NCBI GenBank assembly: GCA_963969395.1
Contig: OZ017803.1
Span: 6,882,001-6,946,000, forward strand
Source: Pseudoscleropodium purum
Taxonomy: Eukaryota > Streptophyta > Bryopsida > Hypnales > Brachytheciaceae
DNA length: 64,000 nucleotides
Direction of reading: 5' to 3'
Below, piece after piece: positions 23,456 to 40,269 of this stretch. The notes beneath the pieces were generated by a model, which made no database searches, was not told the origin of the DNA, and was given only the letters and a program-made list of their open reading frames with translations. Position 1 is the first letter of the stretch, and each line of letters opens with the position of its first letter. The translations under genes were made by a program, and so were the position numbers.

Positions 23456-26445
23456 CACTACATGTGCCTAAGAAGTAGCTTTAAGACCCAACAATTTTCA
23501 TAACTTTTGACTACATGATTCAAAAGTTATTGCATGATATGTAATATTTAGTGCTCAGTGGGCAGCCCAAAAATTTCTTAAGAAATCACTTTTTTCATAA
23601 ATAAAAATTTGAAATTGATTTTCTAGATTTATATCTATGTGAAAAGCTTTGAATCATTCCATTTTGATTTACAAGATGAAAGTTATGAGGTGTTCTAGTT
23701 TGCGGGCAATCATGGATTCCCTACTCAAAAATAAACTTTGGAGTCCTTTATTTAACTCAATTTTTAATATTATTTGAACAAAATAAAAGGATATGATGTA
23801 GATTGTTTATGATTACATTATCACCGTTGGGATTGGAATTTTTCAATTCCATAATTAAATTCTTCACAATTTAGTGTTTTGAATCACTTTGTAATTCTTT
23901 CTATTTACTATTTTTTTCCTATATGTTGTGCAATTCCAAATGATCTAAAAATTTTTAAGCATGTAGCCAACTTGCCTTGAAGAATGAATCCAAAGAGGAA
24001 CCATCATTTTGGACATTCTTTTATACAAATTTGACCTTGTGAAGTGCAGCTGCCTGTATTTTCACAGGGTCAAAAAAATGTTTTTTGTCACTTCAAACGT
24101 TAATATCTTGCAATCTATACGGTGGAAAATTTTGAAATTTTTTCCACATCTTTTAAAAATAGTTTACTACAATATCCTATGGTTACATGTGTCCAAAAGT
24201 GTTTATCATCTAAAATTTGATGCTTGTATCAGAATTGGCAGTTTTGGAGCATTTTTGGTGTAAACATAGTCTCTGACCTTTAGGGGTTTAAGCAAGAATG
24301 CAAGATTACAAATTTGTGATTCACAACATCAACACCATCAAGGTTTGAAAAGTACAGTTTTGGTTGCAAAGGTCATGAATTTGTCAAACATCAACACCTT
24401 CAACACCTTCACCCTAGTATGGGTTTCTCTCTCAACACCTTCAAGGTTTGGAAAGTCTAAGTTCTCAAGGGGACACTAGAGAAAAACATACATAGAAACT
24501 ATGTGCGATAATAAATAGGGTCTAATATATTCATTGTGGATAAATTTTTAAATTTTTTTAAAGAAAGTACATGTAATATATATTGCTTTAAAATTGTGAA
24601 ACATGGTTATGAATAATATAGCATTAGATATATTATGAACAAATTATGTAATCAGTACATATAAAATACCATGAAAAAATTGGGAGACATGGGCTAAAAT
24701 GTAGACTCTACTATTTCTTGGCTCTAAATTACTTTGGGTTGCTAAAAAGTGAGTGCTTGTAGTAAAAAATCTATACATGAATGACTAAGGGCACAACAAG
24801 CTTCATTTTCATGGAAGTGCATTGTATCCAACTCTAGTATCCAAGGTTTGGATTCAATTTTTGGATCAATGTTGGGATTGTCAACTTTCCAAATTGGTTG
24901 TTCTTTAGACTCTTGAAATGTGTTTTTAAACATATATGTGGTGTTTTGTAGTATTTGCAAGGTTTGAGACATATTTTGGCATTCATCAATTTTGATATAT
25001 TTAGGTTCTTTTTTTTCCATGCATGTGTTTTGAACATCACTTTTAGATTGCAAGGCACTTTGAGAACTATGATGAAGTTGTAAAAATTTTACTTATAAGT
25101 AATATAGGATATATCAAAACAATTCAAAGGAGAAATTTTGAGTACCTATACAATACCAACAATCACAATGATTTACCTTTGTTTCAAATGATACCATGTC
25201 TCATAACCTTTTTTACTAGGTAAATAGTCTCTCCAATAAATAAGACATTATTGCAAGTGTAGGCAAATTTAAAGAAGGAATGAGCCCCCAGAGGTTTAGT
25301 TTTAGTACATAAGGTTCTCCTTTGACCTTTAGTTTTAAGAAATTTTTTCATTTTGTAAAATTGATACAATGCAATAAGATATCTTATTACACACTAATTT
25401 CATTATAGTTGAAACAATGTCTTCTATAACCTAATTAATTTCACATACATTGAGAATACATTTCCATAGAGAGGAATATTATAACCTTGAGAGAAATAGG
25501 AAAAACACTAAAATTAACCCCTAAAATTCCTTAACTATATCTTTGCCAAAAATGCTCCAAAATTGCCATTTCTTGTACAAGTTTCAAATTTTGAAAAATC
25601 CATTTATGGACACATGTAACCTTATGATCTTATAGCACACTAGTTTAAAAATACGTGGAAAAATTTCAAAAATTTTCACCATGTAGATTCTAAGATTTTA
25701 GCATTTGAAGTGACAAAAATCATTTTTTTGGCTTGCGAAAAATCAAGTAGCTACATTTCACAAGGTCACATTTGTATGAAAAAATGTTCAAAATGGTGAT
25801 GCTTCTTTGGATTTACTCTTTAAAGCATGTTGGCTATATGTTTGAAAATTTTTAGATCATTTGAAATTGTACAATATATAGGTGGAAAAAAATGATAAGT
25901 AGAAAGACATAAAGAATGATTTAAAGTACTAAATTGTTAACAATTTATTTATGGAATTGAAAAATGCTGATTCCAATGGTTGTAATGTTTTAATAAACAA
26001 TTTTCACCTAATATATATTTTTTCTTCAAAAATATTGAAAATTGAGTTCAATAAAAGACTTCAAAGTTTATTTTAGAGTAGAGAATCCAAAATTGACCGC
26101 AAACCAAAACACCTCATAACTTTTGACTCATTGATCAAAATGGAATGATTCAAAGCTTTCTACATAAATATAAATCTAGAAAACCAATATTAAATTTGGA
26201 TTTTTGAAAAAAATTATTTTTTCAGATTTGTCCAAACTATTCAAGTTGATCAAGAAACTATATATTAGGCTATAATTTTTTGCTCATATTTTCAAATGTC
26301 TTGAAATTTAGAGAACATGAAAAATGTTCCTTGTTCCCACCTTCTACTAAAATTTGACAAAAAATTTGGAAATTTCTAGCCACACGTACCTATCCAAAAA
26401 TTCTATATTGTCAAAAAACACAGCTTGGTCTTTTAGGGGTTAAGG
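23456..26445. repeat. Large inverted repeat (family A): ~0.8-kb arms around ~1.3 kb
   Basis: The plus-strand arm, about 23456-24295, matches the minus strand of about 25510-26240. Shared blocks include AAAGCTTTGAATCATTCCATTTTGAT, GATTGTTTA near 23800, AAATTTTTAAGCATGTAGCC-like sequence, and TTTAGGGGTT at the inner ends. The interior (24.3-25.5 kb) has short repeats of CAACACCTTCA and no transposase-like frame. A third, partial copy is at 54219-54690. It looks like a foldback or TIR element, or two inverted copies of one repeat. Confidence 0.75.
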
Positions 26446-27421
26446 GGCCAATATAATTCTACTTTGATGTCAACCCTCCATCATAAAGGTAGATTACTTT
26501 GTATCTCAACATTAAGATCTTCCACTTTGCTGTGAATAAACCCTAAATAGATAAATTAATGTATTCACTAAGTTAATTAGAACTACCTCTAAAGACTCTT
26601 CATTTACACTATCTATAAGATCAAAGTTGAATTCTTTTTGCAATTCAAGCAACTAAAATATAAAAAAATCAGGTAAAATAATGTATTCTTAAAGACATAT
26701 TACATTTGCATGAAGGTCAAATAACAAACTTTTAAAATATCTACAAATTCTAAGAAGTAATCCACCAAGGATACTTCTAACCAAACATTCATAATACCTA
26801 CCAAAAAGATAAAAGAAAGGAGTTTCATTTGCCTTGAGCTAGTTTGGTTGAAAGTCTCCTTTAAAGCATTTGCACCAACACTTGCAAAATTTGATGTACA
26901 CAAATCTTACATCTTGTGCCCCACCCTTATCTACCAAATATGCCCCATAAATAATCAATTAATCAATCATTAAATCAAACATAAGATAAAGCTCACTAAA
27001 TTTAAGATGAATTGTAATTTCAAGAGCCATTGCTTGATACACTAGGATTTAGTTCCATGAGAATATTTTGAGGGGTCTAGAACACATGTCACCCAAGTTT
27101 GACACATGCCAGTGTAGATGCTCCTAACAAGAGGACTTCCATCTTCTTTGTAGGTGTGATGAATTCTAATATGAAACAATTAATCCATGAGCGCTTGGCT
27201 CATGTTCACTAAAATCAAAACCCTTTTCAATTCATTCCAATTAAAGTATCACCTAAAAAAAGATTCACATAAATTGACCTACCGATTAGTAGTAAAGACA
27301 AGCCTGAAGCTAGAGGGAAAGGGACATGTCCTTTGACCGTACCGTAGAAAAGATTATAACAGTCAAACAAAGAAATCTTTCAATTTGGAGAAGCTATATT
27401 TGAGGGACTAGGGCGCTCAGG
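26446..27421. other. AT-rich intergenic DNA
   Basis: No credible gene. A 67-codon minus frame (26700-26903) has no recognised content. Confidence 0.45.
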
Positions 27422-28068
27422 GATTAGGGTAGGAAGTTCTAAATAGTTCAAGCTCTAAAAGCATTATCTAATGTAGAAGTATATATTTCTTTCTTCAATA
27501 TACCAATTTTGTTCATCAATGTATCAATATTGAACATATTAGGAGGTGGATACTTTTAAAGCTGCGTGTAATTTCCACTTCAAAATTTATAACTAATCCA
27601 CAAAGGTTCCAAAAATATGAAACAATTTGGACTAGATGCCAATTCCAAGTTGTTTTTCAAGGAAAAATTATTTTTGAAAAAGCTAAACTCTTCAAAATTA
27701 CAAATTAGCTATTACAAATCCAATTGCAAGTCATTTTATGGACCTCCAAAGGTAGGTTGTCCATAAAGCAATCATTTAAGCACTGGAACTGAATTTTGGG
27801 GAGGTAAAACATCTTGAAATATTTTTCAATAAATTTTCCTTGAAAGACAAGAGGAAATAGCATGTAGCCGAAGTTGTTTCATATTTTTCGGAGCTTTATG
27901 GAATTAGTTATGAAAATTTGAAGCTAAAGTGGCATAGGGCTGTAAAAGCGACCACCCCTAAAATGTACACAATTTGTACATTTGGGTTCATTGAAAAAAT
28001 GAAAATGTACCTCTGTGTCATGTTCGGTTCAAAATGCCCGCTTGCAGTTCGAGCCTCCTACCTTACCT
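27422..28068. mobile_element. Family B TIR element made of an inverted pair
   Basis: The left half (about 27480-27700) is inverse to the right half (about 27780-28010). Both carry the blocks TTCAAGGAAAATT/AATTTTCCTTGAAAGACA and ATATGAAACAATTTGG/TTGTTTCATATTTTT. The outer ends are AGGGTAGGAAG and CCTCCTACCTTACC. It ends ~200 bp upstream of the L25 gene. Confidence 0.65.
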
Positions 28069-28272
28069 CAGGTGCAAAAGAAGTTAACCTAGTGCCTGAA
28101 CGACACTACCTGGGAGGCTGAATCTGGGACCCGAGGTTTGGGTTGGCACCTGGATTGGCACCTGGAGTCATCCGCTCCAAACCCTAAACCTCCAGAACCT
28201 CCTTCGACGTCTGGCTATGGCGTGAGCCTTGCCTCCTTCCCAGCCATTGCATCACATTCTCGTCGCGCTGTG

Positions 28273-29208
28273 ATGTGGGGCGCCAGAGGAGCGCGCCTGT
28301 GGCGCAATCTCGACAAGCTTCGGCGCACATCCCTCTCTCCACAACCGGGAGCTTCCCATCCATCGTCGTTTCGTTCCTTGTCGTCTCTCACAGAACCTCG
28401 AAGCGCCTGTTCTTTCAAGCCAGCTTCCGCTGTGCAACCCGTGGTAACCCCTGGTTTCGGGGTATCATTCTTACGCCAGTACTCTCAAGCTCAATTGGAA
28501 GAGAACGCGAGTGATCAGAGTGAGTATAGCGAGGAGAGTGGGTCTTTGTTACCCAAGGCCGAGACGAAACCCGAGGAGGTGATCAAGGGGTTTCCACGCC
28601 AAGGCTCCGGGAAGATCGTATGCAAGAAGGCTCGTCGTGCAGGTCAATCCCCGAGCATTGTGTTCTCCCAAGAGAATGGCCACCTCGGGGGCGACAAGCA
28701 GCTGCTCTCCGTGGAAACCAAGCAGATCGAGCGCCTGATCAAGCGATACGGGCGGAGTTTCTTCTTGTCCACCACATTCGATCTCGAGATTTGCGACGAG
28801 GAAGGAAACGTCCAGTCGAAGGAGCACGTGTTGCCGCGGTCGCTACATTTGCATGCTGGGACAGACAAAGTGATGAACGTGACGTTCATTAGGTCGCCCC
28901 CGACGGCGCTTCTGAAAGTGGACGTGCCGTTGGTGTTCATCGGTGAGGATGCGTGTCCTGGCATTCGGAAAGGGGGCTACATGTACACCATGATGAGAAC
29001 TGTGAAGTATCGGTGCCCGGGAGATGCCATTCCGAGGTTTATTGAGGTGGACCTCAGCACGCTGGATATGGGGGAGAAGATTCTGCTTCGCGATCTTAAA
29101 GTTCCCACGGAAATCAGTCTTGTGAAAAAGGATAGCTCTCTTCCGGTTTGTAAAGTCATGGGCTCGCGCACTTCTTCGGCAGCAGCGGAAGCGGCTGCAG
29201 CTTCGTAA
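28273..29208 (+). CDS. bL25-family ribosomal protein (L25/TL5/Ctc), probably mitochondrial
   Basis: An intronless 311-aa protein that would bind 5S rRNA in the large subunit of an organellar ribosome. The open frame continues upstream to 28138 without an ATG, so ATG 28273 is taken as the start. Residues 1 to about 80 are rich in Arg and Ser with few acidic residues, as in a mitochondrial presequence. The L25 core starts near residue 105 (GFPRQGSGKIVCKKARRAGQ). The C-terminal domain includes LPRSLHLHAGTDKVMNVTF, DVPLVFIGEDACPGIRKGGY and a block near 240-275 reading IPRFIEVDLSTLDMGEKILL, the family's usual pattern. An Ala-rich tail ends the protein. Arabidopsis has similar mitochondrial L25-like proteins. 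Plastid targeting is the main alternative. Confidence 0.9.
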   Translation: MWGARGARLWRNLDKLRRTSLSPQPGASHPSSFRSLSSLTEPRSACSFKPASAVQPVVTPGFGVSFLRQYSQAQLEENASDQSEYSEESGSLLPKAETKPEEVIKGFPRQGSGKIVCKKARRAGQSPSIVFSQENGHLGGDKQLLSVETKQIERLIKRYGRSFFLSTTFDLEICDEEGNVQSKEHVLPRSLHLHAGTDKVMNVTFIRSPPTALLKVDVPLVFIGEDACPGIRKGGYMYTMMRTVKYRCPGDAIPRFIEVDLSTLDMGEKILLRDLKVPTEISLVKKDSSLPVCKVMGSRTSSAAAEAAAAS

Positions 29209-30700
29209 CTCCATCTTTTCTCCCCTAAAGGTAGAATCAGCCAAATTTCACTTCCAGACATGAGTTTGTTTGTGCAAGGGAGGCCTGAGTTTCTGGTCAC
29301 ATGTAGGCAAATTGAGGGTGGCAAGCAGACGTGAGTGAAGTCTAAGCACGGGATTCAGAAGTAGAAGAGTTCAAAGTTCAATTGATAGAGTTTCTAACTC
29401 CGTGACCTAATTTTTCTGTCCTGAAGTTGTACATCCTACAGTGAATATCTACTTATCGTCTAGGTTTATCAGGGCACACTAATGGTATGGGATAGGCGCT
29501 TGGTTTTAGCTTATCTTACCTTGGTGGTACTACTGTAGATGCTTGCATTGTGTCCCGAATGCTTCATGCCAGGATTATGTTTTAGGATTACGTGCAGATG
29601 GCCGTCTCGCTCCTTAGCCCATTTTGCTGGATATGAATTAGGGTTTGAGATACCTCGCTGTCAATGCCATTGATGGGAAGCTATACCCCTGGCTTTCTAG
29701 ATAGATCTGACTACCCTTGAACTAGCAAACAGGTTCAGAGCTTTTGGATTGCCAGGGGTTGAAACTCTTCAATGAATTGAGACTACTGAGCGTAGCCAGG
29801 TCGATTAATTCTGGCTTTTACCAATTCGCCTTTTCAATCCAAGCTTTTGATGATCGGAAATGTGGTTTAGAGGTTATGCAGAGTCGTAGATAATTTATAG
29901 TGATGATGTTCAGAATGGGCATCAGCTAAATTTGGAGACACTTGCCATTTTATCGATAAATTTACAAGGTTCAATCTGAGATACATGCTATCGTTTCCTA
30001 ATTGATTTAATTTCTAGAAAATTCCTTGTATAACATTGATTGCGGTGACGTGGTTTGAAGTGATCAGAACTTAGAATGTAGCCAAATGACCTTATGACCC
30101 TTCTGTTGCATCAACCATCCATGCTGACTTCAACTCTGTCATTAGTTCGGTTTATGTGTTTACAAAGCTTGTTGGATTACTGCTTCGGAATCTCTAGTAC
30201 TTGGTTGAAATTGGCTTGTAGTCATTATAGAAAGAGTTTTTTCGCCCAGGATGATCTAAAGAGTTAAAGATTCGCCTCCATGTGTCTTCATTGCCATGTC
30301 TTGTGGTAAACTCCTGAAACTTAAATGCTTAGGAGAAGGTGAATGTAGGGATTTGTTAAGGCAGGCTTTCAACCAAGGCGGCGCAAGGCAGATGAAAGCA
30401 TGTCCTCTTCCATCCTCTGGGTAAGCTTAGTTGTAATGAATATCTGCCTCTAATTGTGACCTGCTTCTAACCTGACCCTGCGATGCCTGTATCCTTTTCT
30501 GAAATTTCACACATTGTCACTTGTATTTTGTGTATCTATATATTATAGAAGAAAGGTTGTCTTCTAAAGATTGAAGTGTTGCTTTGGATGAATGAGAAAG
30601 TACTTGGACAAAATATTGGTTAGAAACCTATTGTTTAGTACCCATTACCTAGAACATGGTGTAGGAGCATTTGGGAGTTCTAATGATGATGAGGCCTTCA
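29209..30700. other. 3' flank of the L25 gene
   Basis: Moderately complex, non-repetitive sequence with no ORF of note; it probably includes the 3'UTR. No family signature seen. Confidence 0.4.
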
Positions 30701-30734
30701 TATTCTTTCAGTAATTTCAAAAAGTTTATATGAG

Positions 30735-31042
30735 GATTAAGGAGGCTCAAACTTCCTTAAAAGCAAACATGACTTAGAGATACAATTTGCTTTCTTCAAT
30801 GTACCAACTATGCACATTTCAGGAGGTGGTTGCTTTTGATGACCACAAATGACTGCCTTTTTCCAACTTCAAAAATTTGTAACTAATTTCACAAAGGTCC
30901 AAAAAATATGAAACAATTTGGGTTAGATGTTAATTCCACTTATTTTTTGAAGAAAATTTACTGAAATTTTTTAAAAAGATTTTCAGCTTCTCAAAAATTC
31001 AGTTCTAGCCCTTAAATGGTCCATTTATGGACCTACTATCTT
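30735..31042 (-). repeat. Family B element fragment
   Basis: The minus strand matches the interior of the elements at 10842 and 27780. Blocks on the plus strand include AATATGAAACAATTTGGGTTAGATG-like sequence near 30905 and AGGAGGTGG near 30823. The ends are weaker (GGATTAAGGAGGCTC and GGACCTACTATCTTG). Confidence 0.6.
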
Positions 31043-33063
31043 GTTATTTGTTCAAATAAGTGTTTCTAGTTGAATTAACATACACAATGTTCTTTATTCT
31101 ATCTAATCATATAAAGATTCCTTCTATTTGAAATTTTACTTCCTTCAATATAGTCATTTTGAAATCATGAATCTTTTGTCATTAGATAGTCAAAACCAAT
31201 TCCTTTACATTTTGATAGATTGAATGTAGATTGAGATTTGTTTGAAATATGAAGCCTAGATTTATGAGAGGTGATTGTTGATTATGGACATATTGTTCTT
31301 AGAATTTAAAAATCTTTAATTTATTATTATTGTGTTAGAAAAATGCATGCAAAGAAAATCTAGAATCTCTTTTTGATTTCTAACAAGATTTAACAAATTA
31401 GAGCTTTAGTAGTTTAATAATTAAAACTATGTTCAATTTTGTATTCAATAGATTTTTAGTATTGTTACCTTAGCAATGTGTGATTTCTAAATTGATTTTT
31501 GTAATCAAACAATACTTGGGAATTCAATATGAAAGCTAGTATTTTTCAAGAGAATTTGAGGTTTTACCTTGCAATCTCAAATGGAAAGAGATTCATCACA
31601 TCCATGTTAGTAATGAAAGATAAATATATTTCCATTTATATGGTGTTAAACTAATCATGTGATGATCTTCATGAAGCTAGGTGGGCATAAAAGAATTTGT
31701 TGGAATAGTTCTATTAGTGAGGATATATTAACCTTGAATACATTCAATCCTCTTTCATTCAACATATTAGAATACCATGAATATTATATAATCATTGATT
31801 GGAATATGCTTGTTATACATTTGAACTATTTGACAATTTACATGAATGCCATCAAGTCTATCAAAACAAGTAATCTCTAAAGGACAATGGTTCATTGAGT
31901 AGACAATTGAATGTTCAAATAGGTTTTCTTAAAGTCAATTTTACTTTAAAATCATACTCCAATAGGAGTCAAACTTTATTAACTATATTGAGCAATTTAA
32001 AATAAAACATTATCTTCTAACTTCAAACTTTATTATCTTGCAAATTATGTATTCAAAAGATTTTGAAAAAATTTCCACAAATTCTAAAGGTTTGGTTCTA
32101 TGCATTTACTATTAGGATTTCAAAAAAACAAATTCCACAATGTACAAGAAATCATCAAAAATGGCTAGTGTATTATTATATTTCTTGACCTCCTTGTACA
32201 ATAAGGTGATTTAGACTTAGGGTGATTTTAAGTAAAATGGATATCTTATATGTTTTTGAAATTTTACATACATACTTAGTAAGATATACTAATGAATGGT
32301 GTAAATCTTTTTTTTTTTTGTGGATAAAAGAAATTGTGATCTAAAAGGGCTCAAAGTCTATCGTCTTTAATTTACATAATCAAAAACATCTTCTTCAAAC
32401 TTCAAATGCTATAATCTTGCAATTCATTCAAACAAATGGTCTAAAAAAATTTCCACATATTTGAATGATGGTCTTTTTTACTTTTCTATAGTTGGAGTTC
32501 AAAAAAAATTTAATTGGTCAATATACCAAAAATTGGTGTTTTTAAATAAATTTCTCTTGAAAAAACCGTCTAGAGGATAAGGGTTTCAAAATGTAGAAGC
32601 TTGAAGATGGAATAAAACAATTGTACCATGTAGTAAATTAGATGGATGTCATGCTAATAAATAGAGGTCTTTCTATGTAAAATGTAGGACTAAATTATCA
32701 TTATAAACCTCCGCCAAGAAATGTCCCATTGAAAAGGTGGGCACATTACTTCCCATAATCTCCTTCTTGATGTATGAAATCCACATTATCAGTGATTACA
32801 GATTTTTCATCCTCAATCACATATTCATCCATTTTTGGACAAGCATTTACATCGAGCAATCTTCCTAGTATTAGAAATTCTAATCCCAAAAAATAGGCAT
32901 TCCTTGTTGGGCTTTGCCCTCCTTCTTAGCCTTATAATTTTTTATTTTTTTTTACTAGAATTCCCTCCACCTCGGTGATTGCCCTATACTAAGTTTAAAA
33001 AATTTGGGTTATTCTATGTACTTCCCACAGATTACAAGGTCGTAATGTAGAAGCTAAGCTAAG
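31043..33063. other. AT-rich intergenic DNA
   Basis: No gene recognised. Short frames such as 31659-31880 are AT-driven. Confidence 0.5.
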
Positions 33064-37022
<3,959 letters not shown>

Positions 37023-37234
37023 CTCTACCTGCACCAAGAAAGGATGCAATGATTTTGCAGTTTTGCAATTGGGTTTTGAAGCGCCAAGAACGAACACTCA
37101 AGTTCTGGTTGATAGAGAATAACGAACATTCAAGAGCAGGTGTACAAGAACGGTACTCATCGATTGAAAGGACTACAGTAACGAACTTGGCTCCTACCAC
37201 ACACCAACCTAGAAGTAGTACGTTGAAAAGAGCT

Positions 37235-37850
37235 CCCGAGCAGAAGACCGTACCGTATATATGCAAATGAAAGTGATGGTTTGATTTCTATTAAACTTTC
37301 AAAATGAAAGTATAAGGGACTCAAATTGTGCATTCTATGCAGCACTACCCTCAAGGATTAGCTTCGACACCACTCCTGACGGAGTTGAGAGCAAAACAAA
37401 ATAGAAGACCGCACTGTATATACAAGAAAGGAAGTTTACGGAATGGAAGCGATAGTTTACTTTCATATTAAAAAGAAGAAGTGAAAGTAACGTAAGAGAC
37501 ACGGCAAGCCTCGCATTCCACAGACTGCCACCCTCACAATTCAATCACATAAACAGACAGGCAAACAAACAACACGCTCCTCCAGACTCCAGCAGAATCC
37601 CTCAACACCCCTGACGCCGCAATTCTCGGACGCCACAATTCTCGTCAATTGAGACAATTCAAGTGATGGTGCACTTTCATACACAAAAGAAAAACGAATA
37701 TCAAAGAAACCCCACGACTCACATTCCACGCAGAACCACACTCACAATCCAATCACACAAACAGACACTCACACAGACAAACAGACAAACAAACAAAAAG
37801 CACCCTCCTCCAGACTCCAGTAGAATCCCCCAACACCCTCGACATTGTAA
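37235..37850. repeat. Degenerate triplicated segment upstream of the beta-amylase
   Basis: AGAAGACCG...GTATATA plus a downstream ACTTTCA/GAAAGTA block occurs at about 37240-37320 and 37396-37500. A second part (CATTCCACNNACTNCCACCCTCACAATTCAATCAC-like) occurs at about 37513-37550 and 37727-37760. CTCCTCCAGACTCCAG is shared by about 37576 and 37807. So two to three copies of a ~180-230-bp segment are present. Short CAAA/CAGA tracts lie within. Confidence 0.7.
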
Positions 37851-38538
37851 TAATCCCACCCACCCACTGACTCCACAAATCTTGTTAACAGAAACAAAGA
37901 TCGTTACCCCCAAAGATAATTAAAACTAGCTACATTACATTGGGAGATCGACAGAAGCACTCCAATTCCAAGAATCTGAAAAGAAACTAAAGCAATGTAC
38001 TAATTAAAGAAGAAACCAAAACTACAAAAGAAAAGAGAGAGACATGTATCGTCAAACTTCTGTCAAGGTGCTGATGTAGATGACGTGCTTACTTACTTAC
38101 TGCAAGTGTGCACAAAGTCTCCAGGATCGATTGCAGAAAGTCGAGTAACCCGCAATTCTCTCAAGCTTCGAAGCTCCAGTTTCTATCGATCTCCTTCAAT
38201 TTGATTCTATTTCAAATCTGGGGCACCTGTTAAGCATATCTTTCTACGAGCATTGCACCGCCCTCAGCTTAGATCTCTCCACATATTTCTATGGAAGCGC
38301 ACACACTCAGTCTAGCTGAAAGAGCGGCCACCCCACGAGGCGAACCTCCAAAGCTAGCTTAGGTGTCTAAAATGGGGAGCCAGAAGTGTAAGCAAAGCAA
38401 CGACGCCACCTTTCCAGATGCTACCCGGGATGCTAACTACTGTACTGATTCTTCTGAAGCAGACGTACGGTGGATCCATCGCCTGGCAAGGTCCTGCCGA
38501 AAAGCTACGAAAGCAAAGAGGCTTTCACTGATTTGTTT
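37851..38538. other. Probable promoter or leader region of the beta-amylase
   Basis: More GC-rich than the flanking DNA at 38.05-38.5 kb. No recognised ORF; the 84-codon plus frame at 38363-38617 runs into a GTTT microsatellite and is not called. Confidence 0.35.
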
Positions 38539-38574
38539 GTTTGTTTGCTTGTTTGCTTGTTTGTTTTGTTTTCT
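38536..38574 (+). repeat. GTTT/GCTT microsatellite
   Basis: Imperfect tetranucleotide run of TTTG and CTTG units. Related CAAA or AAAAC runs occur at 33350-33368, 34116-34144 and 37770-37798. Confidence 0.9.
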
Positions 38575-38769
38575 TCTGGTACCTGTTGAAGGGAGAGGCG
38601 TCCGTTGCTCAGACTGAAGCGCTCATCATGAAGCGATGGCACCACTTTCCTCGTGCACTTCTGTCTGCGTGTCTGTCTGTCCGTGTGTTGGTCTGCCTTT
38701 GTGGTTTTGTGAAGCTGGAATGGACGGCTGCATTTGTGCCATCAATGGGAACTGTTGAAGTAATTTCCT

Positions 38770-40238
38770 GAAATTAAAAAACAAAAACAAAAACTTTCCT
38801 ATCAGTATTGAGAATTGGTTGCAGGTAAGTGGTTTGAGGTAGAAATGCAGATGGATTCACAAAAATTCAATAATGGATTATTTTTTACTTGTAGACAAAT
38901 GAAAAATCATCAATTTTCAGGGGTAACAAAAAAAAAAGGAAAAAAAGGAACTTTGGTGAAGTTTTGTATTTTTTGTGGATTTTGCAAGTCATGTTCTTGA
39001 AGTGTTCAACAGGATTGGTGTATATTTCAAGTGCTTTTCAAAAAGATTGCCCAAAACCATTCACTACAAGCTACTGCTTTGCAACTACTTTGCAACTTCT
39101 TTGCAACCATGTTGTGCCATGAGTAAAATTGGAAACATCCTTTTGTGATGATTGATTTAAGTTCATGCTTGAAACACTTCAATAAATCTTTATGTCAAAA
39201 ATCAAAGTCAGGTAGATAGAAATGGGTACAATTACCTTACTTCAATATGACTAGTGAGAGAAATGTAAAAAATCAAAATAAATGCTAAGGGAGATTGAGA
39301 TTTCAACCAATCTACAATTCTAAACAATCAATTTATAGTTCTCTGAAGTCTTTTGTTATTGAATTGTTGATAATTAATTGTTGATTTGGCATACATTTAT
39401 ACATTTGAAATAGTAAAATTTTGAAGTAGCAATAGCTAATTTTTTAGTGAAAAGTTGTCATTTATTTTTGGCTCATTTTGGTAAAATGAGTCAATTCATT
39501 TATAAAGAATTCTTAGTTTGGTCCATTCAATTATAAACTTTGCTATTTATGTTGATTAATTTAGTAGAGAGGTAGTATTTGTTAGGTGGATGATGAACAT
39601 TTTGCCTCAAAAGCTTAGATCTAATTTTTTTTTCCTACTATTAAGTTCTCTTTGGGGATTAAGGTAGATGACAACCCATTTGAGACACAAGTTTGAACAA
39701 TTTCTTGTAGGCAAATCTTTTTCTTTTGATATACATTTCAAACTACATTATGAAAATAAACTTGCCTCCTATAGACTTGTGTCTAGGATAGAATCTTCTA
39801 CCCTCAAAACATTTTTGAACATGAAGGTTGGGGCATCCCTTCTACTTATTATTAAAGGACTCATGAGAAATTTCAAATTAATAGTTTCAACAAGTTTTAA
39901 CAACTTTCAACAACTTTCAATGATTTATGAATAGGAAAAAGAAGCCACAATGCATACAAGGCAAAAGAAACTTTGTCCATAAAGCTCAAGAATGTCATCA
40001 AATAATATATTCTACTTTGCCAATATTTGAGAATTTTTATTTTTTATCTATATTTTGGTTTCTTATTTTTTCTTCAATTTTTTTTCCCATCAAAGACAAA
40101 ATTGTGAGTCTTCCACTAATTTGTCAAAAAAATTCAATTTTTTCATGAAGCCTCGAAGTGATTATAAATTTTTGAAGAAAATATAGAAATGCATATCAAA
40201 TACTAAATATCCTTTAGAAAAGTAAAATCTCCACCTCA

Positions 40239-40269
<31 letters not shown>

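Noticed and set aside
28843..29324. Antisense ORFs of 133 and 115 codons
   Set aside because: Shadows of the L25 coding sequence on the other strand.
38363..38617. 84-codon plus ORF with a hydrophobic end
   Set aside because: The hydrophobic part is a translated GTTT/GCTT microsatellite.
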